A DNA stretch of 64,000 bases from Saccharothrix sp. ALI-22-I. Lineage in GTDB: Bacteria > Actinomycetota > Actinomycetes > Mycobacteriales > Pseudonocardiaceae. The stretch spans positions 186,001 to 250,000 of the forward strand of contig NZ_MTQP01000062.1 in assembly GCF_001984175.1 (NCBI RefSeq), in the 5' to 3' direction. The notes under the pieces were generated by a model, which was given only the letters and a program-made list of their open reading frames with translations, made no database searches and was not told the DNA's origin. A program made the translations under genes and the position numbers. Below are positions 16,301-24,930 of the stretch, one piece after another; position 1 is the stretch's first letter, and each line of letters starts with the position of its first letter.

Positions 16301-19294
16301 ATGGGTGCTGGGCCGTGGTTCGGTCTTCTCGGCCCCCTTGACGTGCGCATACAGGGTCAACCGGTACCGGTTCGGGCCGGAAAGCACCGGGCGCTGCTGG
16401 CCGCGTTGTCGCTGCGCGCCGGCCGGGTCGTCTCAATTGGCGAATTAGTTTCGTTTTTGTGGGGTTACGACCCACCGGCCCGCACGCGCGGCACCTTGCA
16501 GACCTACGTCATGCGACTGCGGCAGCTCCTGGGCGACCCGTCGTTGATCCGGACCACTTCGGACGGCTACCGGTTGGTGGTGCCGCCCGAGCACGTGGAC
16601 GTGCACCGGTTCACCACCACGGCGGGCCTCGCCCGGCAGGCCGCGCAGTCCGGGCACCTGGCGGACGCGGCCGAGCTGTACTCGGAGGCGTTGAGCCTGT
16701 GGCGCGGTCCGGCGTTGTCGGACGTGCCGTCGGAGGCGTTGCGCGAGGACGAGGTGCCGAGGCTGGCCGAACGGCTGCTGGTGGTGCACGAGGAGCGCAA
16801 CGACGTCGAGCTGGCGTTGGGCAACCACGAACGGCTGGTGCCGGTGCTGCGGTCGTTGACCACCGACCACCCGTTGCGGGAACGGTTCTGGGCGCAGCTG
16901 ATGGTGGCGCTGTACCGGGGCAGTCGGCAGGCCGAGGCGCTGGAGGCGTTCCGGCTGGTCGACCGGATGCTGAACGAGCAGCTGGGCATCGAGCCGGGGG
17001 TGGCGCTGCGCGAGCTGCACCAGGCGATCCTGGTCGGTGACCCGAGCCTGGCCGCGCCTGCCGAACGGGCCGATCCGGACGTGCCGGACCAGTTGCCGCC
17101 CGACGTGCCGGGGTTCGTCGGGCGGGTCGAGCTGGTGGAGCGGATTTCGCGGCTGATCGCGCCGGACGGGCCTCGCACCGCCGTGCCGATCGTGGTGCTG
17201 ACCGGCGTGCCGGGGGTGGGCAAGACGGCGTTGGCGGTGCACGTGGCGCACCGGCTGCGGGACCGGTTCCCGGACGGGCGGCTGTACGTGGACATGCGCG
17301 GGTACGGGTCGGGGCCGGTGGTGGAGGTGCTGCCCCGGTTCCTGCGGGCGCTCGGCGTGCCGCCCGAGCAGATCCCGGTGGACTCCGACGAGCAGAGCAC
17401 GTTGTTCCGGTCGTTGCTGACGGGTCGGCGGATGCTGCTGGTGCTGGACAACGCCGCCGCGCCGGACCAGGTGCGGCCGCTGCTGCCGGGCGCGGCGAGC
17501 TGCCCGGTGCTGGTGACCAGCCGGGACGACCTGCGCGGGCTGATCGCCGTCGACGGCGCCCGCCGGGTCGGGCTGGACGTGTTCGAGCCGCACGAGTCGC
17601 TGGCCCTGCTGCGGCGGTCCGGGGAGGCGGCGGAGGAGCTGGCGCGGCGGTGCGGGCACCTGCCGTTGACGTTGGACATCGCGGCGGCGTCGGTGGGCGA
17701 CGGGTCCGTGGGGCGTTATCTGGAACGGTTGGGCGCCCGCCATCCGCTGGACCTCGCGCACGCCTCGCTCACGCCGGGCGCGCGGCGGCTGTTCGGGCTG
17801 CTGAGCGTGGTGCCGGGGCCGGACTTCAGCACCGAGGCGGCGGCGAACGCGGCCGACCTGCCGGTGCCGGAGGCCGCCGCGCTGCTCGACGAGCTGACCG
17901 GGGCGCGGCTGGTGCTGCGGTCCGGGGCGGGGCGGTACTCGTTCCACGACGAGCTGGCGCGGTTCGCCGCCGAGGTGGCCGACGGGAAGGCAGCCGACGC
18001 CGAGCCGGCCTCCGACGTGGACGCGGCGCGGGTACGGGTACTGGAGTTCTACGTGCGGGCGGTGGACCACTGCGCCGAGCTGCTGTACCCGGATCTGATG
18101 CGGTTGCCCGCGCCGGTCGGGCGGGCGGTGCGGCTGCCGCGGATCGAGACGGCGGCGCAGGCGCGGGCGTGGCTGGACGCGGAGCGGGCGAACCTGACCG
18201 CGGCGATCCGTTCGGCGGCCGAACGCGGGCCGGCCGCGGTGTCGTGGCGGCTGGCCGACGCGCTGCGCGGGTACCTGTGGATCGGCAAGCACGTCACCGA
18301 GTGGCTGTCGACCGCGCAGTACGGGTTGGACGCGGCGCACTCGCAGCGTGACGTCGCGGGTGAGGCGGCGATGCACCAGAACCTGGCCACGCTGCACTGG
18401 CGGCTCGGCGACTTCGACACGTCCATCTCGTACTACACGCGGGCCGTGGAGCTGCACCGGATGTCCGGTGACCTGGCGTCGGAGGCAGGGGTGCGCAGCT
18501 ACCTCGGCGTGGTGCGGATGGAGGCGGGCGACCTGGCGGGGGCGCGGAACGACCTGGAGACGTGCCTGGCGTTGAAGCGCGAGTCCGGCGGGCCCCGGTC
18601 GGGTGATGCGGGCGTGCTGACCGGGTTGGGCGTGCTGGCGATCGAGACCGGTGAGCTGACCGAGGCGGTGGACCTGCTGGGCGAAGCGCTGGCGATCAGC
18701 GTGGACCACGGTATGCGCGCCAGCGAGATCACCGCGTTGACCTTGCTGGGCGTGGCGTCGCAGCTCATCGGCGAACCGCAGCGCGCGCTCACCCACCTCT
18801 CCGAGGCGCTGCGCCTGTCGATCGAGGCAGGCTTCCGCGAGGCCGCCGCACGCGCCCTGGAGAGCATCGCTTCCGTGCGCCTGGACCTCGGCGAACACTC
18901 CGAGGCCCTTTTGCTGGCAGACAAGGCGTTGACCGAACTGCGCGAGGACGGCGACCAGCGCATCACCACGAACGTGCTGATCGTCATGGCCTCCGCGAAC
19001 CGCGGCCTGGGCTCCCTCCGAACCGCCGACGAACAGTTCCAACAGGCCCTCACCAAGGCCCGCCGCATCGGCTACCTCCCCGGCGAGGCCCGCGCGCTGG
19101 TCGGCCTATCGGCCGTCCGCAGACTCCTGGGCCAACTCACCGAGGCCAAAGCCCTGGCCACCCAGGCCGTAACCCTCACCACAACCCTGGGCCTCCGCGT
19201 AACCGAACGCTCCGCCCGCACCGAACTAGCCGCCGCCCACCAATCCCCAGCCAACGAAACCACCCAACCCAACCCCCACTCGCACCCCCAGTGA
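16301..19294 (+). CDS. AfsR/SARP-type regulator: winged helix, BTAD, NB-ARC, TPR
   Basis: 997 residues. The order is an OmpR-like winged helix (about 5-90, FGLLGPLDVRIQGQPV), BTAD (about 100-245), an NB-ARC ATPase with Walker A GVPGVGKTA near residue 303 and Walker B RMLLVLDNAAA, and a C-terminal set of TPR repeats (about 690-980). This is the architecture of AfsR, a global activator of secondary metabolism. ATG 16301 has an AGGCGG just upstream; the GTG at 16265 abuts the -10 box and is rejected. No biosynthetic cluster is in the window, so its targets are unknown. Confidence 0.9.
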   Translation: MGAGPWFGLLGPLDVRIQGQPVPVRAGKHRALLAALSLRAGRVVSIGELVSFLWGYDPPARTRGTLQTYVMRLRQLLGDPSLIRTTSDGYRLVVPPEHVDVHRFTTTAGLARQAAQSGHLADAAELYSEALSLWRGPALSDVPSEALREDEVPRLAERLLVVHEERNDVELALGNHERLVPVLRSLTTDHPLRERFWAQLMVALYRGSRQAEALEAFRLVDRMLNEQLGIEPGVALRELHQAILVGDPSLAAPAERADPDVPDQLPPDVPGFVGRVELVERISRLIAPDGPRTAVPIVVLTGVPGVGKTALAVHVAHRLRDRFPDGRLYVDMRGYGSGPVVEVLPRFLRALGVPPEQIPVDSDEQSTLFRSLLTGRRMLLVLDNAAAPDQVRPLLPGAASCPVLVTSRDDLRGLIAVDGARRVGLDVFEPHESLALLRRSGEAAEELARRCGHLPLTLDIAAASVGDGSVGRYLERLGARHPLDLAHASLTPGARRLFGLLSVVPGPDFSTEAAANAADLPVPEAAALLDELTGARLVLRSGAGRYSFHDELARFAAEVADGKAADAEPASDVDAARVRVLEFYVRAVDHCAELLYPDLMRLPAPVGRAVRLPRIETAAQARAWLDAERANLTAAIRSAAERGPAAVSWRLADALRGYLWIGKHVTEWLSTAQYGLDAAHSQRDVAGEAAMHQNLATLHWRLGDFDTSISYYTRAVELHRMSGDLASEAGVRSYLGVVRMEAGDLAGARNDLETCLALKRESGGPRSGDAGVLTGLGVLAIETGELTEAVDLLGEALAISVDHGMRASEITALTLLGVASQLIGEPQRALTHLSEALRLSIEAGFREAAARALESIASVRLDLGEHSEALLLADKALTELREDGDQRITTNVLIVMASANRGLGSLRTADEQFQQALTKARRIGYLPGEARALVGLSAVRRLLGQLTEAKALATQAVTLTTTLGLRVTERSARTELAAAHQSPANETTQPNPHSHPQ

Positions 19295-19324
19295 GAGCGC
19301 TCCCACCCTCACACCCCCATCCCG

Positions 19325-19499
19325 AACGCTCACTTCACCCATTCCCAACGTTGGACACGCGCGTTCTGAACGTTGGACACGCGCGACGCGAACGTAGAAC
19401 TCACCCGTCCCCGACGTTCGAGAGTCGAACACTCAGGCCCCGCGTGTCCAACGTTCAGAACGGGCGTGTCCAACGGTGGGAATGGGTGAGTTGAGCGTT
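19325..19499. repeat. 22-bp phased ACGT-type array, copy C (nine units, outward-pointing halves)
   Basis: Cores at 19325, 19347, 19369, 19391 and 19413 lie exactly 22 bp apart in minus orientation; cores at 19428, 19450, 19472 and 19494 are again 22 bp apart in plus orientation. The halves form an imperfect inverted repeat of about 59 bp (19327-19386 against 19441-19499) with few mismatches. Words are GTGTCC, GAGTTG/GAGTTC and GAGAGTCG. It fills the gap between the convergent AfsR-like and PimB' genes and touches the PimB' stop codon. Confidence 0.85.
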
Positions 19500-20629
19500 C
19501 AGGTGTTGATCAGGGTGGCCAGGCGGTCGGCTAGGGCGTCCCAGCGCCAGTTGGTGGTGACCCATTCGCGGCCGGCGGCGCCCATCTTGGCGGCGGTGCT
19601 GGGGTCGGCCAGGAGGGCGGCGACGGAGTCGGCTACGTCGGAGATCTCGCGGCCGTCCACTACGCGGCCGGTCACGCCGTCGCGCACGGTTTCGGGGGCG
19701 CCTCCGGAGCGGCCGGCGACGACCGGCAGGCCGGTGGCGGACGCCTCCAGGTAGACGATGCCCAGGCCCTCGACGTCGAGGCCGCGACCGCGCGTCCGGC
19801 ACGGCATGGCGAACACGTCACCGGCGTTGTAGTGCGCGGGCAGTTCCTCCCACGGCACGGAGCCGGTCAGCACGACGTGGTCCGACACCCCGACGGAAGC
19901 CGCCAGGCTCTCCAGCGTCTTCCGGTACGGCCCGCCGCCCACCAGCAGCAACGCCGCGTCGGGCACCTGCCGCCGGATCTCCGGCAACGCCCGCACCAGC
20001 ACGTCCTGCCCCTTCCGCGGCACGAGCCGCGACACGCACACCACCACCGGGCGGTCACCCAGGCCGTAACGGGCCCGCAGAGCGGACCGCGCGGAAGCAT
20101 CCGGGGCGAACACCGACGTGTCCACACCGGACGGCAGGTGTTCCAACGCCGCCAGCGGACCGAACGCCGCCGCGAAACGGGACCGCGTGTACCGGCTCAC
20201 GTACGTCACCACGTCCGCATCCGACCCGATGCGCCGCAACGCCTGTCGCGCCCCCGGCAGCATCGACCACCCGACCTCGTGCCCGTGCGTCGACGCCACC
20301 ACCCGCGAAGCGCCCGCCGCCCGCAGTCGGGACGTCATCAACGCCAACGGCGCCGCCGCCCCGAACCACACGGCCTCACAGCGCGCTCCACGCAGGATGT
20401 CCGACGCCCGCCGCACCACGTCCGGCGTAGGCAGCATCAACGTCCCCGGATGCCGCACCACTTCGAACGGCTGCGCCGCGTCGAACGACGGGTGCGAGCC
20501 CGCGGCCGACTCCCACGACGGCGCGTACACCACCAGCGAAGGCAGCCGCACGGCCAACGCGTGCAAGTAGGCCTGGATACCGCCGGGCCGTGGCGGGAAG
20601 TCATTGGTCACCAACAGGGTCCGACGCAC
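19499..20629 (-). CDS. pimB: GT4 glycosyltransferase, phosphatidylinositol mannosyltransferase PimB' type
   Basis: 376 residues, GT-B fold. The N-terminal DFPPRPGGIQAY loop, SHGHEVGW-like THGHEVGWSMLPG, LLVGGGPYRKTLE and the EGLGIVYLEASATGLPVV nucleotide-sugar motif match family GT4. By its position next to fadD15 and the NlpC gene it corresponds to Rv2188c, which adds the second mannose to PIM1 from GDP-mannose on the inner membrane face. GTG 20629 lies 6 nt after TAACGT (20636-20641), so it is probably leaderless. Confidence 0.87.
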   Translation of the reverse strand: MRRTLLVTNDFPPRPGGIQAYLHALAVRLPSLVVYAPSWESAAGSHPSFDAAQPFEVVRHPGTLMLPTPDVVRRASDILRGARCEAVWFGAAAPLALMTSRLRAAGASRVVASTHGHEVGWSMLPGARQALRRIGSDADVVTYVSRYTRSRFAAAFGPLAALEHLPSGVDTSVFAPDASARSALRARYGLGDRPVVVCVSRLVPRKGQDVLVRALPEIRRQVPDAALLLVGGGPYRKTLESLAASVGVSDHVVLTGSVPWEELPAHYNAGDVFAMPCRTRGRGLDVEGLGIVYLEASATGLPVVAGRSGGAPETVRDGVTGRVVDGREISDVADSVAALLADPSTAAKMGAAGREWVTTNWRWDALADRLATLINT

Positions 20630-20654
20630 GCGCCCACGTTACGGGAACGCCGGA

Positions 20655-21923
20655 TCAGGGGAACGTCTGCCGCAGGAAGTCCTGCCACCCCCGCAGCAGC
20701 GCCGCCGTGTCGTCACCGGTGACCTCCACCAGCACGCCGTCCACTTCGGACGCCCGAACCCGCGCCAGCCGCCGGTACAGCTCCACCAGCCGCGGCTCCC
20801 CCAACGACGACGCGAGGTACAGGTTCAACGACCAGGACTGCTGGTAGGCCAACTCCATCGAGCCACCGCGGAAGTCCGCGTCCGACGGCAACGCCGAAGG
20901 TACCCCCTGCCGCACCTGCGCGGCCAGCAACGGCGCGGCCTTGCGCGGCGGCACGTCACTGCGCCGGTAGCCCACGTAGTCCGCGAACCCCTCCAGCACC
21001 CACATGGGCGCGCCGTCCACCGTCGCACCGCGCGCGGCGATGTGCGTGATCTCGTGCCGCAGCAGCACCCGCAACGGCAACGGCGCCAACGCCCCCGCGC
21101 TGTCCGGGTTCAGCACCACCCGTTGTCCACGGGCGGTGTGCGTGTCGGGATCGACCCGATCGGCCACCGCGACGCCCGCGATCGACCCGGTGGCGAAGCC
21201 CGGTCCGACCAACGACACCATCTCTTCCGGGCTCGCCGGGATCAGCACGGCCACCTGGCGCGGCCACGCCTCGCCCCACACCTCGGTCACCGCGGCCACC
21301 GCGCTGTCCAGCTCCGCCAACACCCGCGCGGCCAGCACCTCACCGCCGGGGTGGCTCAGCACGAACCCGCCCGTGCCGACGAGCACGTGGCACGGCCCGA
21401 AGTCCCACGGCCCGCGCCAGGTTCGCCTGCCGACCGGTTCCAGGGCGGTGTCGGAGTTGAGGTACCACTGGTCGCCGCGCCGGGTGAACAGGTACGCCAT
21501 GCCCTGGCTGCTCGGCTCCACGTCCACGCCGCTGAGCCGGTAGGACAGCCGCACGTCCGGCGCCCACACCTCGTCGGCGGCGGGCAGCTGGAGCGTGGAG
21601 AGGTCCGTCTCGCCCTCCACCAGGTAGTCCCACTCGGCCAGCGGCACGGCGGCGAGGTTGCGGAACAGGTCGAGCTGCCGTTGCCGGAAGTCGGCGTCGG
21701 CCAGCGGGTCGAGATCCGCGGTGAACGCCGTCTCGTCGCGTTCCAGCAACGCCCGCGCACGCCGTTCGAGCAGGGATCGCACGGCGTCCGCACGCGTCGA
21801 GGAGACGGTGTCGGCGGACGCCGAAGACGCGGACGGGCTCACCGTGCCCACCACGGCCACACCCAGTCCGGAGAGGAAGGTCACGGCCACCAACGCGGCC
21901 AGTAGGACCCGAAAGCGGCTCAC
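20655..21923 (-). CDS. Exported peptidase-MA-like (HExxH) protein
   Basis: 422 residues. A signal sequence (LLAALVAVTFLSGLGVAVVG, residues 7-26) is followed by a SerAla-rich linker, a ~130-residue NTF2/lipoprotein-like domain, and a gluzincin-type domain with HEITH (290-294) and the third-ligand motif EGFADY (Glu311). It should act outside the membrane. There is no lipobox Cys. GTG 21923 has GGAGG only 3 nt upstream. Substrate unknown; the neighbouring NlpC gene suggests envelope work. Confidence 0.8.
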   Translation of the reverse strand: MSRFRVLLAALVAVTFLSGLGVAVVGTVSPSASSASADTVSSTRADAVRSLLERRARALLERDETAFTADLDPLADADFRQRQLDLFRNLAAVPLAEWDYLVEGETDLSTLQLPAADEVWAPDVRLSYRLSGVDVEPSSQGMAYLFTRRGDQWYLNSDTALEPVGRRTWRGPWDFGPCHVLVGTGGFVLSHPGGEVLAARVLAELDSAVAAVTEVWGEAWPRQVAVLIPASPEEMVSLVGPGFATGSIAGVAVADRVDPDTHTARGQRVVLNPDSAGALAPLPLRVLLRHEITHIAARGATVDGAPMWVLEGFADYVGYRRSDVPPRKAAPLLAAQVRQGVPSALPSDADFRGGSMELAYQQSWSLNLYLASSLGEPRLVELYRRLARVRASEVDGVLVEVTGDDTAALLRGWQDFLRQTFP

Positions 21924-21984
21924 GAGCCTCCAAAGTCATCAGCAGGGCCACCCCGTTCAGGATGGCCCTGCTGGACGACGACTG

Positions 21985-23025
21985 TCAGCCCGCGATGCGG
22001 CGCATCGCGTAGATGGAACCCGGGGACTCCAGCGACACGACCTTGACCGGGACGCCGTCGGTGGAGGCGTGCACGACCCGCCCGTTGTCCACCGCCATGG
22101 CCACGTGGTTGCCGCCGTTGTAGATGATCAGGTCGCCCGGCCCGACCTCGGCCCGGCTGATCGCCCGCCCGGCGCCGGCCTGGCCTCCGGAGGTGCGCGG
22201 GATGGTCACACCCGCCTCCGCGTAGGCCTTCGACGTCAGACCTGAGCAGTCCCAGAAATCCGGACCGGTCGCGCCGTACCGGTACATGTCGCCCTGCTGG
22301 TTCAGGGCGAACCGCAGGGCCTCGCCCGCCGCGCCCGCGGGCGCGGTGACGTTGACCACCTCGCCGACGCTGCGCAGCGTGTTGCGCTCCTGCGCGGTCA
22401 GCCGGTTGAGCTGGTCCTTGACCTCGGTGATCTGGCCTGCCAGCTCGGTCTGCCGCTTCTTGATGTCGTCGGCGATCCGGATCGCCTCGTCGGTCGCGGC
22501 CTGCGCCTTGCCCTGGGCCTCGGCCGCCTTCACGCGCGCGTCCTCGGCTGCGCTGACGGCGCCGGACAGCAGCCCGAGGGCTTCGTTGTTGTCCGCCGCG
22601 AGCACGCCGAGCGCGGACATGCGGTTCAGGAAGTCCTGCTGGGAGTCGGACACCAGCAACGCCGACAGCTGGTTGAACCGGGCGCCCTCGAACGAGGCCT
22701 CGGTGAGCTTGTCGACCTGGACCCGGAAGTTCTCCTCGTCGGTCCTCGCCTGCTCGCCCGCCGTGGTCGCCTGCGCGAGGGCCGCGTTCGCCTCGTTCAG
22801 CACGGCCTGGTTGGCGTCGCGCTGCTCTTCGGCGCGCAGGACCTCTTCGTTGAGCTTGGTGGCCTGCTCGGCCAGTTCGTTGTACTTCTTCAGCGCCTCG
22901 GAGGCGTTCGCGGGGGTGTTCGGCTGAGCTCCGGCGGGTACGGGCATGACGCCCACCGCGGCAGCGGCCACCGCCGTGGCCGCCATCGCCCCGCGCAGGC
23001 CGCGCTTGAGTCGTTGCGACGCCAC
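21985..23025 (-). CDS. Secreted NlpC/P60 peptidoglycan endopeptidase (RipC-like)
   Basis: 346 residues. A signal peptide ending near AGA (about residue 33) precedes a coiled coil (40-215) and a C-terminal NlpC/P60 domain with the catalytic Cys260 (DCSGL), His307 (NHVAM) and third residue His319. The enzyme cleaves stem peptides of peptidoglycan; the coiled coil usually recruits FtsEX. It matches Rv2190c by position. GTG 23025 has GAAGGAG upstream. A long structured leader precedes it. Confidence 0.9.
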   Translation of the reverse strand: MASQRLKRGLRGAMAATAVAAAAVGVMPVPAGAQPNTPANASEALKKYNELAEQATKLNEEVLRAEEQRDANQAVLNEANAALAQATTAGEQARTDEENFRVQVDKLTEASFEGARFNQLSALLVSDSQQDFLNRMSALGVLAADNNEALGLLSGAVSAAEDARVKAAEAQGKAQAATDEAIRIADDIKKRQTELAGQITEVKDQLNRLTAQERNTLRSVGEVVNVTAPAGAAGEALRFALNQQGDMYRYGATGPDFWDCSGLTSKAYAEAGVTIPRTSGGQAGAGRAISRAEVGPGDLIIYNGGNHVAMAVDNGRVVHASTDGVPVKVVSLESPGSIYAMRRIAG

Positions 23026-23029
23026 AGTC

Positions 23030-23225
23030 GCGTGTGTCTCCTTCGTGTGAACCGCCTGCCGACCGGGCGCATGACAATGCCCGGCAGTCCTCTGGTTCGA
23101 GTGTCCGGCTCGGCTCCCCGACAGGCCGATTCGGCGGTGAACCCGCGTCGCGGCCCAGGATGGACCGCTGCCCGCCGCGAGATCTCGGCTAGGTTACGAA
23201 AAGTGAGTCCCTGCGTCCACTAGCG
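23030..23225 (-). ncRNA. Structured 5' leader of the NlpC/P60 gene, possible c-di-AMP (ydaO) riboswitch
   Basis: The ~200-nt leader is GC-rich and forms several stems on the minus strand, including CTGCCG...CGGCAG just before GAAGGAG. The phrases GGGTTCACCGCCGAATCGG and GGCAGGCGG before the ribosome site recall parts of ydaO-type leaders, which control NlpC/P60 hydrolases in actinobacteria. The match is partial: the usual GGTGAATC and CAGCTAACC blocks are not clear. I see no other gene in 23026-23321. Confidence 0.4.
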
Positions 23226-23321
23226 GGGGGCGAAAAACCACCCGGCTCGACGCTCGTTACCGAACGGCCTAGCTGTGACCTGGTCGTGTGACACCCGGTG
23301 GTGTTAAAAACACGATTTGGC

Positions 23322-24665
23322 TCACACCCGGCCCAAGCGGGCCAACAGCACCGCGGACGGCACCGGATGCGCGCCACGCCGCCGAACGGAATCCGCCACC
23401 GCCCGATCGGACGTCACCACGACCACCGGACGGCCCTCCGGTTCGGCCGTCACCAGAGCCCTGATCACGTCGTCCGCCAGCACGCCCGGATCACTGAACA
23501 GCACCCGGACCCCGCGCGGCGCGGACGTCGGCACGGCCACCACGCCCGCGCCGTCGAACACCAGCGTCACCTCCGCGCCGGTGCGTGCCGCCAACACCGC
23601 CAACTGGTGCACCAGGCGGTCCCGCTGATCGGACAGCGACAGCTCCGGGTAACCCGTCTTGGTGACGTTGTAGCCATCCACGATCAGGTGAACGGCGGGC
23701 AGCGCCAACAGTCGGTCCAACGCCGCCGGGTCCTCCACCCGCCCGACCGCGCCCTGCGCCGCGCTGGCGCCCCGCACGAGGTCCGCAGGCCTCGGCCCGG
23801 CCCCACCCAGGGCCAGCTCCCGGCGCAGCCCGTTCACCGCGCCGTCCAGGGTGTCCACGAGCAGGGCCAACCGCACCTCGTCGGCCTGGCGGGCCTCCTT
23901 GGCCGACTGGCGCGCCACCTCGGCGTCCGCCACGGCCCGCTGCGCCTTCGAGCGCTCCTGCTCGGCGCGTTCGCGCTCCCGGTCCCGTTCGGCGGTCAAC
24001 CGGCGCAACTCGGCGTCGGCCTCCGCCCGCGCCCGCTCCATCTCGGCCACCGCCGATTCGGCCCGGTCCTTGGCCTCGCGCAGCCGCACGCCCTGCTCAC
24101 GCAACCGCTTGCGCAGCCGTTCCAGCTCGACTTCGGCCTCTTCGCGGATCTTGTCCGCCGCGCCACCGGCCTGCGCCCGTTCCGCCTTCAACCGCTCCAA
24201 CTCGGCCTCAAGCCGTTCCGCGCGCTGCACCGCGAGATCCCGCTCGGACCGCAGCGACGCGTCCGCCACGCGCCGGCCGACCAGTTCGATGAAGTGGGCC
24301 GCGACATCCTCGCCCTGGAGGATCGCCGCCGCGCCCGCCGCCACCGGGTCCGGCGACGTCACCTCCAGCGCGGCCGGCCGGTTGCGCTCCAGCCACTCCA
24401 CGACGGCGGCGCGGAAGTTCGCCGACGCCTTCAACCCGCCGAGCAACGCGGGCGCCCCCAACCGCGCACGTTTGGTCGGCGCGAACCGCGCCACCGCGCG
24501 CAGGGACTGGGGAACGTCGACCTTCGCCAACTCCCCCAACGCATCCGCGCTCAACTCCGCCAGCCGCACCCGCAACGGCTCGGGCAGGACAGACCAGTCC
24601 ACAGTGGACTCGACGACCTGCTCGGGCCCCTCGGCCACCAGGTCGTCGCCATCGTCCACCGGCAT
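23322..24665 (-). CDS. NYN-domain (YacP-like) putative ribonuclease with coiled coil
   Basis: 447 residues. An N-terminal helical domain (about 10-150) is followed by a long charged coiled coil (about 160-260) and a C-terminal YacP-like NYN domain (about 325-447) beginning LIVDGYNV with the acidic residues D..., LVFDGAG and VVVTSDRAVAD. NYN/YacP domains are PIN-like metal-dependent ribonucleases (RNase M5-associated Rae1). ATG 24665 is chosen because AGGAG lies 6 nt upstream; GTG 24680 is in-frame but overlaps that site. The mobile-like hairpin element lies just upstream. Confidence 0.85.
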   Translation of the reverse strand: MPVDDGDDLVAEGPEQVVESTVDWSVLPEPLRVRLAELSADALGELAKVDVPQSLRAVARFAPTKRARLGAPALLGGLKASANFRAAVVEWLERNRPAALEVTSPDPVAAGAAAILQGEDVAAHFIELVGRRVADASLRSERDLAVQRAERLEAELERLKAERAQAGGAADKIREEAEVELERLRKRLREQGVRLREAKDRAESAVAEMERARAEADAELRRLTAERDRERERAEQERSKAQRAVADAEVARQSAKEARQADEVRLALLVDTLDGAVNGLRRELALGGAGPRPADLVRGASAAQGAVGRVEDPAALDRLLALPAVHLIVDGYNVTKTGYPELSLSDQRDRLVHQLAVLAARTGAEVTLVFDGAGVVAVPTSAPRGVRVLFSDPGVLADDVIRALVTAEPEGRPVVVVTSDRAVADSVRRRGAHPVPSAVLLARLGRV

Positions 24666-24698
24666 GATCGGCTCCTGCACCCATACATGCTACGGCCT

Positions 24699-24900
24699 GT
24701 GTTGGATTATCCAGCGATCCGGTAACACGAGCTAACACGCTCCGCGTCGCCCCCACGTCTCCCGCCCCGCGAGGTCGCGTCGGTCGTTCGTGACTCATTT
24801 TCCGGCGATCGCGCTTTTCGATCGCCGGAAAATGAGTCACGAACGACCGACTTCCCAGGCGACCTCGCCCGCCGTCTGCGGAGCAGCGGCAATCCAACAC
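24699..24900. repeat. Hairpin element with 10-bp inverted ends (MITE-like)
   Basis: The ends are GTGTTGGATT (24699-24708) and its exact complement (24891-24900). Inside is a perfect 33-bp inverted repeat (24779-24811 with 24819-24851) around a 7-nt loop, flanked by a 10-bp pairing (24769-24778 with 24859-24868) and a 7-bp pairing (24739-24745 with 24878-24884). It lies between the divergent NYN and exonuclease genes and contains their promoters or displaces them. No transposase and no clear target duplication are seen. Its right 42 bp recur at 16039-16080. Confidence 0.85.
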
Positions 24901-24930
24901 TGTCGGAGTCGGGAAGTACGGTGCGCGGCG

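Noticed and set aside
16034-16387. Minus-strand ORF ending WPLLRRRRARSR
   Set aside because: It is a reading of the dispersed repeat and of the AfsR gene start in antisense; no coding support.
16445-19042. 865-codon minus-strand ORF inside the AfsR-like gene
   Set aside because: GC-rich antisense shadow, no domain, rich in Arg/His/Pro.
19325-19499. CRISPR array
   Set aside because: Units are contiguous with no unique spacers, change orientation, and there are no cas genes.
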